Program-made: the position numbers and the translations under genes
Notes under the pieces: model-generated
The model's input: the letters and a program-made list of their open reading frames with translations, nothing else
What the model was told of the DNA's origin: nothing
Database searches by the model: none
DNA from: Solirubrobacteraceae bacterium
Lineage (GTDB): Bacteria > Actinomycetota > Thermoleophilia > Solirubrobacterales > Solirubrobacteraceae
DNA length: 8,038 bases
Direction of reading: 5' to 3'
Assembly: GCA_025935735.1 (NCBI GenBank)
Contig: JAICUS010000262.1
Span: forward strand, 1-8,038
Shown: positions 1 to 8,038 of the stretch, piece after piece
Layout: each line of letters begins with the position of its first letter
How positions within the stretch are numbered: position 1 is the stretch's first letter

Positions 1-1
1 C

Positions 2-901
2 GAGCGGGCGCTGCGCCGCGCCCGCGAGTCCGCGGGCGAGTACGTCGGCCAGGAGAGCTTCATGTCCGCCGGCGAGATCCGGGCGCTGGCCGCGCGGGCG
101 GGCATCGGCCCGGGCGTCTCGGTGCTGGACGTGTGCTGCGGTACCGCGGGGCCGGGTGTCCTCGTGACCCGCGACCGCGGTTGCCGCTACCTCGGCGTGG
201 ACGGCAGCGCAAGCGCCATCGCGCTGGCCCGCGCGCGGGCCGGCGACCTGCCGTGCTCGTTCGTCGTGGGGGACGTGCCGCCGCTGCCGGCGGGCCAGTT
301 CGACGTCGTGCTCCTGCTCGAGACGATGCTGGCCTTCCGGGACAAGGACGCGCTGGTGCGCGCGGTCGCCGACGCGTTGGCGCCGGGTGGCCGGTTCGCG
401 TTCACGCTCGAGGAGGGCAAGCCGCTGACGGCGGCCGAGCGCGCGGCGATGCCCGACGCTGACACGGTATGGCTCACGCCGCTCGACGAGCTGGAGGCGT
501 CGCTGGCTTCCGCCGGCCTCGCCGTGGGGTGGGTGGAGGACCACAGCCGCGCGCATCGGGCGCAGGCTCTCGCCCTCGCCGAGGCGTTCGCCGCCGATGG
601 CGCGGCCATCGCCGCGGTCGTCGGCGACCAAGCGCTCGACGAGCTGCTCGCCGCGCACCGGCTGTGGGTGCGCTGGCTCGATTCGGGGCGCGTGCGCAAG
701 CTGGCGGTCGTGGCGGCGCCGGCGAACGGCGGCTGGGTAGGGGAGAGGTCCCTCCGCAGCGGCCGAGGTGGGGCGTGTCGGGTTCCTCGGGCTCAGGCCG
801 ACAGAGGCGACACGCGCCGCCCGCGGGCGGACCCGGTGTCGGGTTCCTCGGGCTCAGGCCGACAAAGGCGACACGCGGCCCGGCGCCCCGCTCGGGGCTG
901 A
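2..901 (+). CDS. Class I SAM-dependent methyltransferase, 5'-partial, abnormal C-terminal tail
   Basis: Rossmann-fold methyltransferase that transfers a methyl group from S-adenosylmethionine; the substrate cannot be told. Motif I (VLDVCCGTAGPG) is at 122-157, the acidic end of strand 2 (YLGVDGS) at 188-208, the strand 4 motif (FDVVLLLETML) at 299-331, and APGGRFAFT follows near 380-410. The first ATG is at 62, but the frame is open to the left edge, and the preceding residues (ending GEYVGQESF) read like the family's normal N-terminus. The start therefore probably lies before the window. Conserved-looking sequence ends near RKLAVVAAP (about 695-721). The remaining 55 or so residues, rich in Arg, Gly and Ser, are translated from the 187-bp structured element up to TGA at 899-901 and are probably not native. 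A TAG at 738-740 in another frame might mark an ancestral end. It converges on the reductase gene. The methyltransferase call is firm; the C-terminus is doubtful. Confidence 0.85.
   Translation, partial: ERALRRARESAGEYVGQESFMSAGEIRALAARAGIGPGVSVLDVCCGTAGPGVLVTRDRGCRYLGVDGSASAIALARARAGDLPCSFVVGDVPPLPAGQFDVVLLLETMLAFRDKDALVRAVADALAPGGRFAFTLEEGKPLTAAERAAMPDADTVWLTPLDELEASLASAGLAVGWVEDHSRAHRAQALALAEAFAADGAAIAAVVGDQALDELLAAHRLWVRWLDSGRVRKLAVVAAPANGGWVGERSLRSGRGGACRVPRAQADRGDTRRPRADPVSGSSGSGRQRRHAARRPARG
775..815. repeat. 41-bp palindromic repeat, copy 1
   Basis: First of two direct copies spaced 61 bp apart, 40 of 41 bases identical. The ends GTGTCG and CGACAC are perfect complements. Further in, TT opposes GA (one A-T pair and one wobble pair in this copy) and TCGG opposes CCGA, separated by symmetric 2-nt mismatches. 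The copy can thus fold as a hairpin with two small internal loops and a GC-rich tip. Confidence 0.85.
817..830. repeat. 14-bp perfect palindrome between the two 41-bp repeats
   Basis: CCGCCCGCGGGCGG equals its own reverse complement. It sits midway between the two 41-bp copies, near the centre of the 187-bp element, and adds to its overall two-fold symmetry. A short GC palindrome could arise by chance in DNA this GC-rich; its central position is what makes it notable. Confidence 0.6.
836..876. repeat. 41-bp palindromic repeat, copy 2
   Basis: Second direct copy, differing from the first at a single base (ACAAAGG instead of ACAGAGG). The change turns a T-G wobble of copy 1 into a T-A pair, so pairing is kept and slightly improved. 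Same GTGTCG/CGACAC outer stem and TCGG/CCGA inner stem. Confidence 0.85.
885..898. other. GC hairpin next to the right inverted-repeat arm
   Basis: GCCCCG and CGGGGC pair perfectly around a 2-nt centre (CT). The stem lies between copy 2 of the 41-bp repeat and the right inverted-repeat arm. No T-tract follows on either strand, so it is not a classical intrinsic terminator, although GC-rich actinobacteria often have stems without T-tracts. A role as part of a bidirectional 3'-end structure is possible. Confidence 0.4.
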
Positions 902-932
902 CCACTTCCCTACCCAGCGCGGTTCGCCGGTC

Positions 933-2024
933 CTACCGCACCCGCTCCAAACCAGCGACCCGGCAGCCCTCTTCCAACCGCGACAGCCCGAACGCCTCGA
1001 CCGGCCCCAACGCGCCCGCACCCGAGACGTGCTGCTGCGCCGCCCACGCCATGAACGCCGCGGTGAACTCGTAGCCGTCCACGCCGGCCACGTTCACCTG
1101 CGACAGCCGCTGGCCGGACGCCGCGAACGCCTCGGCGGCGATCCACGAGCGGCCGCCCGGGGTGGTGCCCGGCTCGGGGTCCGGGACCAGGCCGGCCACG
1201 CGCTCGCCCACCGCCTGCATCGCCGCGCGCGAGCCCGGGACGCGCGTGACGAACGACCCGACCCACGAGCCCACCTGCAGCGGCCGGGCCAGCGGCCCGA
1301 ACCAGCCGAGGTACACGTTGACCTCGCGCAGCCCCGGAAAGGCGGCCGGCAGCGAGAAGTGCTCAGCGCCGCCGACCGAGATCGCCGGCCGCTCGCGCCC
1401 GGCCACGGAGAACGAGCGGACGCGCTCCGCCGAGCGAACGGGGACCATCCGGCCGCCGCGGAACGCGTGGCCGTCGGACAGCATCGCGCCGACCGACGAC
1501 ACCTTCGTGCCCGCCGACAGCGAGTTGACCATCCCGCCGAGCGCGTAGTAGCCCACGTCCACGCGCACGGCGTCCTCACCGGCCTCGGACGCCGCCAAGG
1601 CGCCCGCCAGCGCCCCCGGGACGTAGTCGTAGCCCATCGCGGTCATCAGCCGCGCGCCCGACCGCGCCGCCGGCTCGCCCAGCTCGCCGAACACCCGGCG
1701 GATGAACTCGGGCTCGCCGGTCGAGTCCAGATACGTGCAGCCGGCGGACACCGCCGCCCGGACCGCCGGGCCGCCCCATTTAGCGAACGGGCCGACGGTC
1801 GACACGAGCACGTCGTCCGCCGACTCGACCAGCTCGAACACGGTGTTCTGGCGCAGCGCGTCGCCGCGCGCGACCTCGAGCCCGCCCAACGAAGCCGCCA
1901 GCTCCTCCAGGCGCGACACGTTGCGCCCCGCCAGCACGGGCCGCGCGCCGGAGGACACGAGCCGCTCGGCCACCAGGCGCCCGGTGTAGCCGGTGGCGCC
2001 GAACACGACGATGCGCCGATCCAT
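933..2024 (-). CDS. Saccharopine dehydrogenase-like NAD(P)-binding reductase (trans-acting enoyl reductase type)
   Basis: Predicted cytosolic NAD(P)-dependent oxidoreductase of 363 aa. The N-terminal Rossmann motif GATGYTG is at residues 9-15. AGRN (32-35) lies at the end of the second strand, where an Arg often contacts the NADP 2'-phosphate. STVGPF (75-80), YLDSTGE (98-104) and GYDYVPG (131-137) follow, in the order seen in saccharopine-dehydrogenase-like proteins and mycobacterial trans-acting enoyl reductases. The substrate is unknown; members of this group act on lipid or polyketide intermediates or have no assigned role, so true saccharopine dehydrogenase activity should not be assumed. 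ATG at 2024-2022 is preferred: the Rossmann strand starts four residues later and GAGG lies just upstream. A TTG at 2060-2058 would add 12 unconserved-looking residues. It is divergent from pnp and convergent with the methyltransferase. The stop is TAG at 935-933. Confidence 0.85.
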   Translation of the reverse strand: MDRRIVVFGATGYTGRLVAERLVSSGARPVLAGRNVSRLEELAASLGGLEVARGDALRQNTVFELVESADDVLVSTVGPFAKWGGPAVRAAVSAGCTYLDSTGEPEFIRRVFGELGEPAARSGARLMTAMGYDYVPGALAGALAASEAGEDAVRVDVGYYALGGMVNSLSAGTKVSSVGAMLSDGHAFRGGRMVPVRSAERVRSFSVAGRERPAISVGGAEHFSLPAAFPGLREVNVYLGWFGPLARPLQVGSWVGSFVTRVPGSRAAMQAVGERVAGLVPDPEPGTTPGGRSWIAAEAFAASGQRLSQVNVAGVDGYEFTAAFMAWAAQQHVSGAGALGPVEAFGLSRLEEGCRVAGLERVR

Positions 2025-2116
2025 GCCGCCTCGGAGCCTACCGAGCGACGCCGGTCGCAAAGCCGCTTACTACCATGCATGTCAACGACTACCGAAGCGT
2101 CAAGACGATGCAGAGG

Positions 2117-2138
2117 GCCCGCCGCACCGAGCGCGGGC
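2117..2138 (+). other. Possible leader hairpin upstream of pnp
   Basis: GCCCGC (2117-2122) can pair with GCGGGC (2133-2138) around a 10-nt loop, ending 5 nt before the pnp ribosome binding site. In E. coli, pnp mRNA is autoregulated through a leader stem cut by RNase III. This stem is much shorter and such pairings are common in GC-rich DNA, so a regulatory role is only a suggestion. Confidence 0.25.
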
Positions 2139-2143
2139 GCAGA

Positions 2144-2150
2144 GAAAGGG
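2144..2150 (+). promoter_or_regulatory. Ribosome binding site of pnp
   Basis: GAAAGGG lies 4 nt before ATG 2155, a fair Shine-Dalgarno match. It supports this ATG over the open frame further upstream, which contains no PNPase-like sequence. Confidence 0.6.
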
Positions 2151-2154
2151 ACAT

Positions 2155-4442
<2,288 letters not shown>

Positions 4443-4446
<4 letters not shown>

Positions 4447-5717
4447 CCACCCACCGCATCACGGAGCTCGACTCGGGGCTGCGGATCGTCACGGAGCACA
4501 TGCCCTCCGTGCGGTCCGCGGCCCTGGGCTTCTTCGTGGCCACCGGCTCGCGCGGCGAGACGGCGGCCGAGGCCGGGCTCTCGCACTTCCTCGAGCACCT
4601 GCTGTTCCGGGGCACGGACCGCTACGCCTCGGCGGAGATCGACCAGCTGTTCGACGGCATGGGCGCCGAGCTCAACGCCGGCACCGACAAGGAGAGCACC
4701 GCGGTCTACGCCCGGATGCTCGACCAGCACCTGCCGGCGGCCTTCGACGTGATGGCCGACATGGTCTGGCGCCCGGCGTTCAAGGACGTCGACCCCGAGC
4801 GCGAGGTCGTGCTCGAGGAGATCGCCATGTACGAGGACGACCCGCAGGACACGGTGTTCGACGTCCTGGGGGAGGCGGTGTTCGGCGGCCACCCGCTGGG
4901 CCGCCCGATCATCGGCCGCGCGCCGGTGATCCGCGACACGCCCGCGGACGTGATCGCCGACTTCCACTCCCGCCGCTACGTGCCGCGCAGCGTGGTCATC
5001 GCCGCGGCCGGCAACGTCGACCATGACGCGATCGTCGAGCTGGCCACGCGCACGGCCCGCGACGGCGAGGGCTCGGCCCCCGCGCCCGACCCGGCGCCCG
5101 CGGACCCGCAGGCCACCGTGCGCTTCCTGCGCAAGGACACCGAGCAGTGCCACGTGTGCCTCGGCGGGCTCGGGCTGCCGCGCGGCGACGACCGCCGCTT
5201 CGCCGCCCGCGTGCTGGACGCGATCTTCGGCGGGCTCTCCTCCTCGCGGCTCTTCCAGGCCGTGCGCGAGGAGCGCGGGCTGGCCTACTCGGTCTACTCG
5301 TTCGCCGGCCAGTACGCCGACACCGGGCAGATCGGGCTCTACGTGGGCACGCGCCCGGACAACCTGGCCGAGGCGATGCAGGTGGTCAGCGACGAGCTCG
5401 CGCGCCTGCGCGAGCAGCCGGCCACCGACGAGGAGCTCGTGCGCGCGCGTGAGAACGTCAAGGCGCGGGTCGTGCTCGGGCTGGAGTCCACCGGCGCGCG
5501 CATGCACCGGCTCGGCGGCTCGCTGCTGTTCGGCCTGCCGCTGCTGGACACCGACGAGGTGATGGCCCGCATCGACGCCGTCTCGCTGGACGACATGCGG
5601 GCGCTGGTCGACGAGCTGTGGCGCCCCGGCGCGCTGAGCGCCGCCGGCATCGGCCCCGACGAGGACAGCTTCCGCGCCGCCGTCGAGGGCGTCGCAGGGG
5701 AGCCGCTGCCAGCGTGA
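4443..5717 (+). CDS. M16 family zinc metallopeptidase (processing peptidase-like)
   Basis: Zn-dependent peptidase of the pitrilysin/MPP family, about 424 aa, the usual size of bacterial single-unit members. Zinc motif HFLEH is at residues 48-52 counted from 4443, with the distal Glu in the LEEIAMYEDDP segment (about 124-134). The C-terminal half carries SSRLFQAVREERGLAYSVYS, the typical second-domain motif. No signal peptide is seen, so it is probably cytosolic; the substrate is unknown. The start is a problem: the family's first strand (HRITELDSGLRIVTE) begins at 4452, but the frame has no ATG, GTG or TTG just upstream. ATA at 4443 overlaps the pnp stop as ATAG, in the place where ATGA would be normal. 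The first ATG is 4500, with GGAG only 3 nt before it, and would remove the first strand. I place the start at 4443 on homology; 4500 is the conventional alternative. It overlaps dapB by 4 nt (GTGA). Confidence 0.9.
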
Positions 5718-6370
5718 TCCGCGTCGCCGTGGCCGGCGCCGCGGGGCGCATGGGGCGCACGGTGTGCGACGCGGTCGACGGCGCCGAGGATCTGCAATTG
5801 ACCGGCCGGGCCGACCCGTCGCTCGGCGTCGCGCTGGACGACGTGCTGGGCGTCGCCGACGTGGTGGTCGACTTCACGCTGCCCGACCAGGCCGTGGCCA
5901 ACGCCGCGCGGGCGGCCGCGGCCGGGGTGCACGTGGTCATCGGCACCACCGGCTGGGACGAGGCCGACCTGCGCGCGGCGCTGGCCGACGCGCCCGGCCG
6001 CGTGTTCGCCGCACCCAACTTCGCCATCGGCGCCGTGCTGATGATGCGCTTCGCCGCCGAGGCGTCCCGGCACATGGCCGCCGCGGAGATCATCGAGTAC
6101 CACCACGCGGGCAAGCTCGACAAGCCTTCGGGCACCGCCGCGCGCACCGCGCGGCTGATGGAGGGCGACCCGCCGGTCCACTCCGTGCGGCTGCCCGGGG
6201 TGGTGGCCGACCAGGACGTGATCCTCGGCGACGTCGCCCAGACGCTGACCATCCGCCACGTCACCACCGACCGCACGAGCTTCATGCCCGGCGTCCTGCT
6301 GGCCGTCCGGCGCGTGGCCGAGCTGCCCGAGTCCCCGCTGATCGGGCTCGAGCGGCTCCTGTGGCCCTAG
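5714..6370 (+). CDS. dapB: 4-hydroxy-tetrahydrodipicolinate reductase (DapB)
   Basis: Reduces the DapA product with NAD(P)H to tetrahydrodipicolinate, the second committed step to diaminopimelate (peptidoglycan) and lysine; cytosolic. GTG 5714 overlaps the M16 stop (GTGA), with AGGGGAG 11 nt upstream, and the nucleotide-binding GAAGRMGR (residues 8-15) follows correctly. Also visible are VVVDFT, IGTTGW, the signature EYHHAGKLDKPSGTA with H130/H131 and K134 (equivalents of E. coli H159/H160 and K163), and TSFMPGVLLAVRR near the end. At 218 aa it is short: after PSGTAARTA the loop before PVHSVRLPG is missing about 27 residues relative to the 245-aa mycobacterial enzyme. HHxHK is HHAGK here and AHQEV is ADQDV. 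Core catalytic residues are kept, so it is probably active. It overlaps the next small gene by 10 nt. Confidence 0.95.
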   Translation: MIRVAVAGAAGRMGRTVCDAVDGAEDLQLTGRADPSLGVALDDVLGVADVVVDFTLPDQAVANAARAAAAGVHVVIGTTGWDEADLRAALADAPGRVFAAPNFAIGAVLMMRFAAEASRHMAAAEIIEYHHAGKLDKPSGTAARTARLMEGDPPVHSVRLPGVVADQDVILGDVAQTLTIRHVTTDRTSFMPGVLLAVRRVAELPESPLIGLERLLWP

Positions 6371-6654
6371 CACACCTCGTAAGCGTCACCGACCACGCCG
6401 TCGAGCGCTACCTGCAGCGGGTGCGCGGCGCGCTGGAGCCGCGCACGGAGATCGCCGCGCGCGTGGGGGAGGCCCTGCAGGCCGGGCGGACCGCTCCCGG
6501 GCGCCACGGGGCGACGCTCGTGCGCGACGTCAAGCGGCCGGATCTCGTCTACGTGTGCATGGAAGACCGCCCGCGCGGCGAACTGGTGGTCGTGACCCTG
6601 TGGGAAGAGGGGGAGAACCCCGCGGTGCCCCGCCGCTTCACCGACGCGCTATGA
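6361..6654 (+). CDS. Hypothetical 97-aa protein, translationally coupled
   Basis: I do not recognise the family with confidence. GTG 6361 lies inside the end of dapB (10-nt overlap), and the stop overlaps the next start as ATGA, a packing typical of a real, coupled gene. The protein is soluble-looking, with no membrane segment. An N-terminal helix-like segment (TDHAVERYLQRVRG) is followed by charged helix, then LVRDVKRPDLVYVCMED and GELVVVTLWEEGE, which look like paired beta strands. An H-A-x-x-R-x-x-x-R start followed by strands ending in a VVVTLW-type segment loosely resembles DUF4258 or RelE/BrnT-like small folds. That likeness is impression only, and no toxin or antitoxin role can be claimed. 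Its position directly before the LigD-Pol gene suggests a possible functional link. Confidence 0.75.
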   Translation: MALAHLVSVTDHAVERYLQRVRGALEPRTEIAARVGEALQAGRTAPGRHGATLVRDVKRPDLVYVCMEDRPRGELVVVTLWEEGENPAVPRRFTDAL

Positions 6655-7520
6655 CCCGGGACGTCAAGCTCAGCCACCCGGACAAGGTCCTGTTCCCCGA
6701 CGACGGGCTGACCAAGGCGGACCTGGCCGGCCACTATGCCCGCGTGGCCGAGGCGATGCTCCCGCACGTCAAGGACCGGCCGATGAACCTGTGGCGCTGG
6801 AACAACGGCATCGACGGCGAGCGCGTCGTCCAGCAGTCGCTGCCCAAGGGCGCGCCGGACTGGGTCGCGCGCGTCGAGGTGCCGCGGCGCAAGGGCGGCA
6901 ACATCTTCCACGGGCTGATCAACGACGCGCCGACCCTGCGCTGGCTGGCCCAGCAGAACTGCGTCACCCCGCACGTGTGGAACAGCCGGGCGGACAAGCT
7001 CGACCGGCCGGACCGGGTGGTCTTCGACCTCGACCCGACCGTCGAGGACTTCGCGGTCGTGCGGGAGGCAGCGCTGACGGTGGCCGAGGTCCTGCGCGAG
7101 CTCGGCGTCACGCCGTTCGCCATGGTGTCGGGCTCCCGCGGCATCCACGTCTACGCGCCGCTGAAGCGCACCCGCACGGCGGACGAGATCCGCGCGGCCG
7201 CCCAGACGGTCGCCGAGCGGGTGGTCGAGCGGCGCCCGGAGACGCTCACCACGGCCTGGCGCAAGGAGAAGCGCGACGACAAGATCCTCGTCGACGTCGC
7301 CCGCAACACCTACGGCCAGACCGTCGTCGCGCCCTACGCCGTGCGGGCGCTGCCCGGCGCGCCGGTGGCCACGCCGGTGAGCTGGGACGAGGTGGGCGAC
7401 GCCGCGCTGCACCCCCAGGGATTCAAGCTGCGCGAGATGGGCGAGCGGCTGCGCGCCGCCGGCGATCCCTGGGCGGAGATGGAGTCCAGCGCCGCCACGC
7501 TCCCGCGCGACCTCTTCTGA
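6651..7520 (+). CDS. Stand-alone LigD-type polymerase/primase domain protein (archaeo-eukaryotic primase superfamily)
   Basis: A 289-aa protein matching the polymerase domain (PolDom) of bacterial LigD, which inserts nucleotides at broken DNA ends, preferring ribonucleotides, in non-homologous end joining. Similar stand-alone proteins (Prim-PolC type) act in gap repair. The N-terminus LSHPDKVLFPDDGLTKADL is characteristic. The metal site FDLDP gives D126 and D128, SGSRGIHVYAPL (160-171) gives the conserved His166, and ILVDVARN gives the third Asp, D215. VAPYAVRALPGAPVATP follows as in LigD. No ligase or phosphoesterase domain is attached, and the end (GDPWAEMESSAATLP) is the normal end of the domain, so this is complete rather than truncated. 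Start ATG overlaps the preceding stop (ATGA). The setting inside a dap operon is unusual; Ku and a ligase would have to be encoded elsewhere. Confidence 0.93.
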   Translation: MTRDVKLSHPDKVLFPDDGLTKADLAGHYARVAEAMLPHVKDRPMNLWRWNNGIDGERVVQQSLPKGAPDWVARVEVPRRKGGNIFHGLINDAPTLRWLAQQNCVTPHVWNSRADKLDRPDRVVFDLDPTVEDFAVVREAALTVAEVLRELGVTPFAMVSGSRGIHVYAPLKRTRTADEIRAAAQTVAERVVERRPETLTTAWRKEKRDDKILVDVARNTYGQTVVAPYAVRALPGAPVATPVSWDEVGDAALHPQGFKLREMGERLRAAGDPWAEMESSAATLPRDLF

Positions 7521-7546
7521 GTGCCGGGCGTGCCATCCTTCCAGGC

Positions 7547-8038
7547 ATGCGTCCGTTCGAAGGCCTGCTGACGGCCATGGTCACCCCCTTCCGCTCCGAC
7601 GGCTCCGTCGACGAGGAGGCGGCGGTGGCGATCGGCCGGTACCTGTTGGCCGAGGGGTCGCACGGCCTGGTGGTCTGCGGCACCACGGGCGAGGCGGCGA
7701 CGATGAGCGACGAGGAGCAGCTCTCGCTCGTCAGGCTGATCGTGGGCGAGCTGGGCGACGAGTGCACCGTGGTGATGGGCACCGGCTCCAACGACACGCG
7801 CCACGCCGTCCACCTGACCGAGCAGGCCGTCGAAGCGGGCGTGGACGCCGTCCTGTCGGTCACGCCGTACTACAACAAGCCCAGCCGCCGGGGCATGCTG
7901 GCCCACTTCCGCGAGGTGGCGCGCGCCGCCGGCGACACACCGGTGATCCTCTACAACATCCCCGGCCGCACGGCGACCAACATGCCGCCCGACCTGCTGG
8001 CCGAGCTGGCGCAGATCGACGGCATCGAGGCGGTCAAG
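7547..8038 (+). CDS. dapA: 4-hydroxy-tetrahydrodipicolinate synthase (DapA), 3'-partial
   Basis: Condenses pyruvate with aspartate semialdehyde to hydroxytetrahydrodipicolinate, the first committed step of the diaminopimelate/lysine branch and the direct source of the DapB substrate. The visible 164 residues show the class I aldolase TIM barrel from strand 1 (GLLTAMVTPF) on: CGTTGEAATMS with T46/T47, TPYYNKPS with Y108/Y109, and YNIPGRT with Y136 and R141. These match E. coli T44/T45, Y106/Y107, Y133 and R138. The last codon (8036-8038, Lys164) aligns with the Schiff-base lysine K161 of E. coli, so the window stops at the active site and about the last 45% of the protein lies beyond. ATG 7547 is 26 nt after the previous stop with only a weak SD (CCAGGC); no other in-frame start fits. 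No separate promoter, terminator or lysine riboswitch fits in the gap. Confidence 0.97.
   Translation, partial: MRPFEGLLTAMVTPFRSDGSVDEEAAVAIGRYLLAEGSHGLVVCGTTGEAATMSDEEQLSLVRLIVGELGDECTVVMGTGSNDTRHAVHLTEQAVEAGVDAVLSVTPYYNKPSRRGMLAHFREVARAAGDTPVILYNIPGRTATNMPPDLLAELAQIDGIEAVK

Larger units (their letters stand above)
732..918. repeat. 187-bp symmetric structured element bounded by inverted repeats
   Basis: The outer arms, 732-750 (GCTGGGTAGGGGAGAGGTC) and 900-918 (reverse complement GCTGGGTAGGGAAGTGGTC), match at 17 of 19 positions. Inside, in order, are a short spacer, a 41-bp repeat (775-815), a 14-bp perfect palindrome (817-830), the second 41-bp repeat (836-876) and a GC hairpin (885-898). 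It lies between two convergent genes, with its right arm ending 14 nt before the stop of the - strand reductase. There is no transposase ORF and no run of T. It could be a small non-autonomous mobile element, a paired REP/BIME-like repeat (GTAG occurs near both ends in opposite orientation, which is weak evidence) or a bidirectional terminator/RNA-stability structure. The structure is visible; the role is inference. Confidence 0.75.
2025..2154. promoter_or_regulatory. Divergent promoter region between the reductase and pnp
   Basis: These 130 bp are the only sizeable non-coding gap in the right three quarters of the window and must hold promoters for both directions. On the - strand a TTGACA hexamer (2085-2080) resembles a -35 box, but 17 nt further on there is only CTTTGC, not a good -10. 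A second TTGACG lies at 2103-2098. The + strand shows no convincing -35/-10 pair. The palindrome CATGCATG is at 2074-2081. Exact promoters cannot be fixed from sequence alone. Confidence 0.4.

Noticed and set aside
775..876. Two-repeat CRISPR-like array (41-bp repeats with a 20-bp spacer)
   Set aside because: Only two copies, the spacer is mostly a palindrome (817-830), the outer region forms inverted repeats, and no cas gene is present. It fits a palindromic repeat element better.
885..935. Classical intrinsic terminator for the convergent genes
   Set aside because: Strong stems are present but no T-run follows on either strand. Listed as a hairpin rather than a terminator.
6361..6654. Toxin-antitoxin call for the 97-aa protein
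   Set aside because: The resemblance to small RelE/DUF4258-like folds is only a pattern impression, and no partner antitoxin gene sits next to it; its neighbours are dapB and a polymerase.
7521..7546. Lysine riboswitch or separate promoter before dapA
   Set aside because: The gap is only 26 nt, far too short for a riboswitch, and has no -35/-10 pair.

Overview
The window looks like a chromosomal segment of a very GC-rich actinobacterium. The six-gene cluster from pnp to dapA follows the order known from Streptomyces (pnp, M16 peptidase, dapB, then dapA further on). The protein style and the extra genes suggest a deep-branching lineage such as Thermoleophilia/Solirubrobacterales. That placement is inference; no rRNA or other phylogenetic marker was compared. 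Apart from one structured intergenic element near the left end, the window is densely coding. It contains no tRNA, rRNA, CRISPR array or transposase gene.

Left part (1-2024): a SAM-dependent methyltransferase on the + strand, whose start lies before the window, converges on a saccharopine-dehydrogenase-like NAD(P)-binding reductase on the - strand. Between their conserved parts lies a 187-bp symmetric element (732-918). It is bounded by 19-bp inverted repeats that match at 17 of 19 positions. Inside are two 41-bp direct repeats that are each imperfect palindromes, a 14-bp perfect palindrome and a GC hairpin. The methyltransferase reading frame runs through almost all of this element, so its last 55 or so residues do not look like native protein.

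Middle (2025-2154): a 130-bp divergent control region separates the reductase from pnp. rpsO, a frequent upstream partner of pnp, is not there.

Right part (2155-8038): one tightly packed + strand operon encodes polynucleotide phosphorylase, an M16 zinc peptidase, dihydrodipicolinate reductase (DapB), an unrecognised 97-aa protein, a stand-alone LigD-type polymerase/primase domain, and 4-hydroxy-tetrahydrodipicolinate synthase (DapA, cut by the window end exactly at its Schiff-base lysine). Four of the five junctions overlap by 4 or 10 nt, which suggests translational coupling. DapA and DapB catalyse consecutive steps towards diaminopimelate and lysine, yet a small protein and a DNA-repair-type polymerase are threaded between them.

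Points most worth a second look: the 187-bp element and its apparent capture as the methyltransferase tail; the missing canonical start codon of the M16 peptidase (ATAG where ATGA would be expected); the small-ORF/LigD-Pol pair inside a lysine operon; a DapB about 27 residues shorter than the mycobacterial enzyme; and a tandem decapeptide repeat in the Arg/Gly/Asp-rich PNPase tail.
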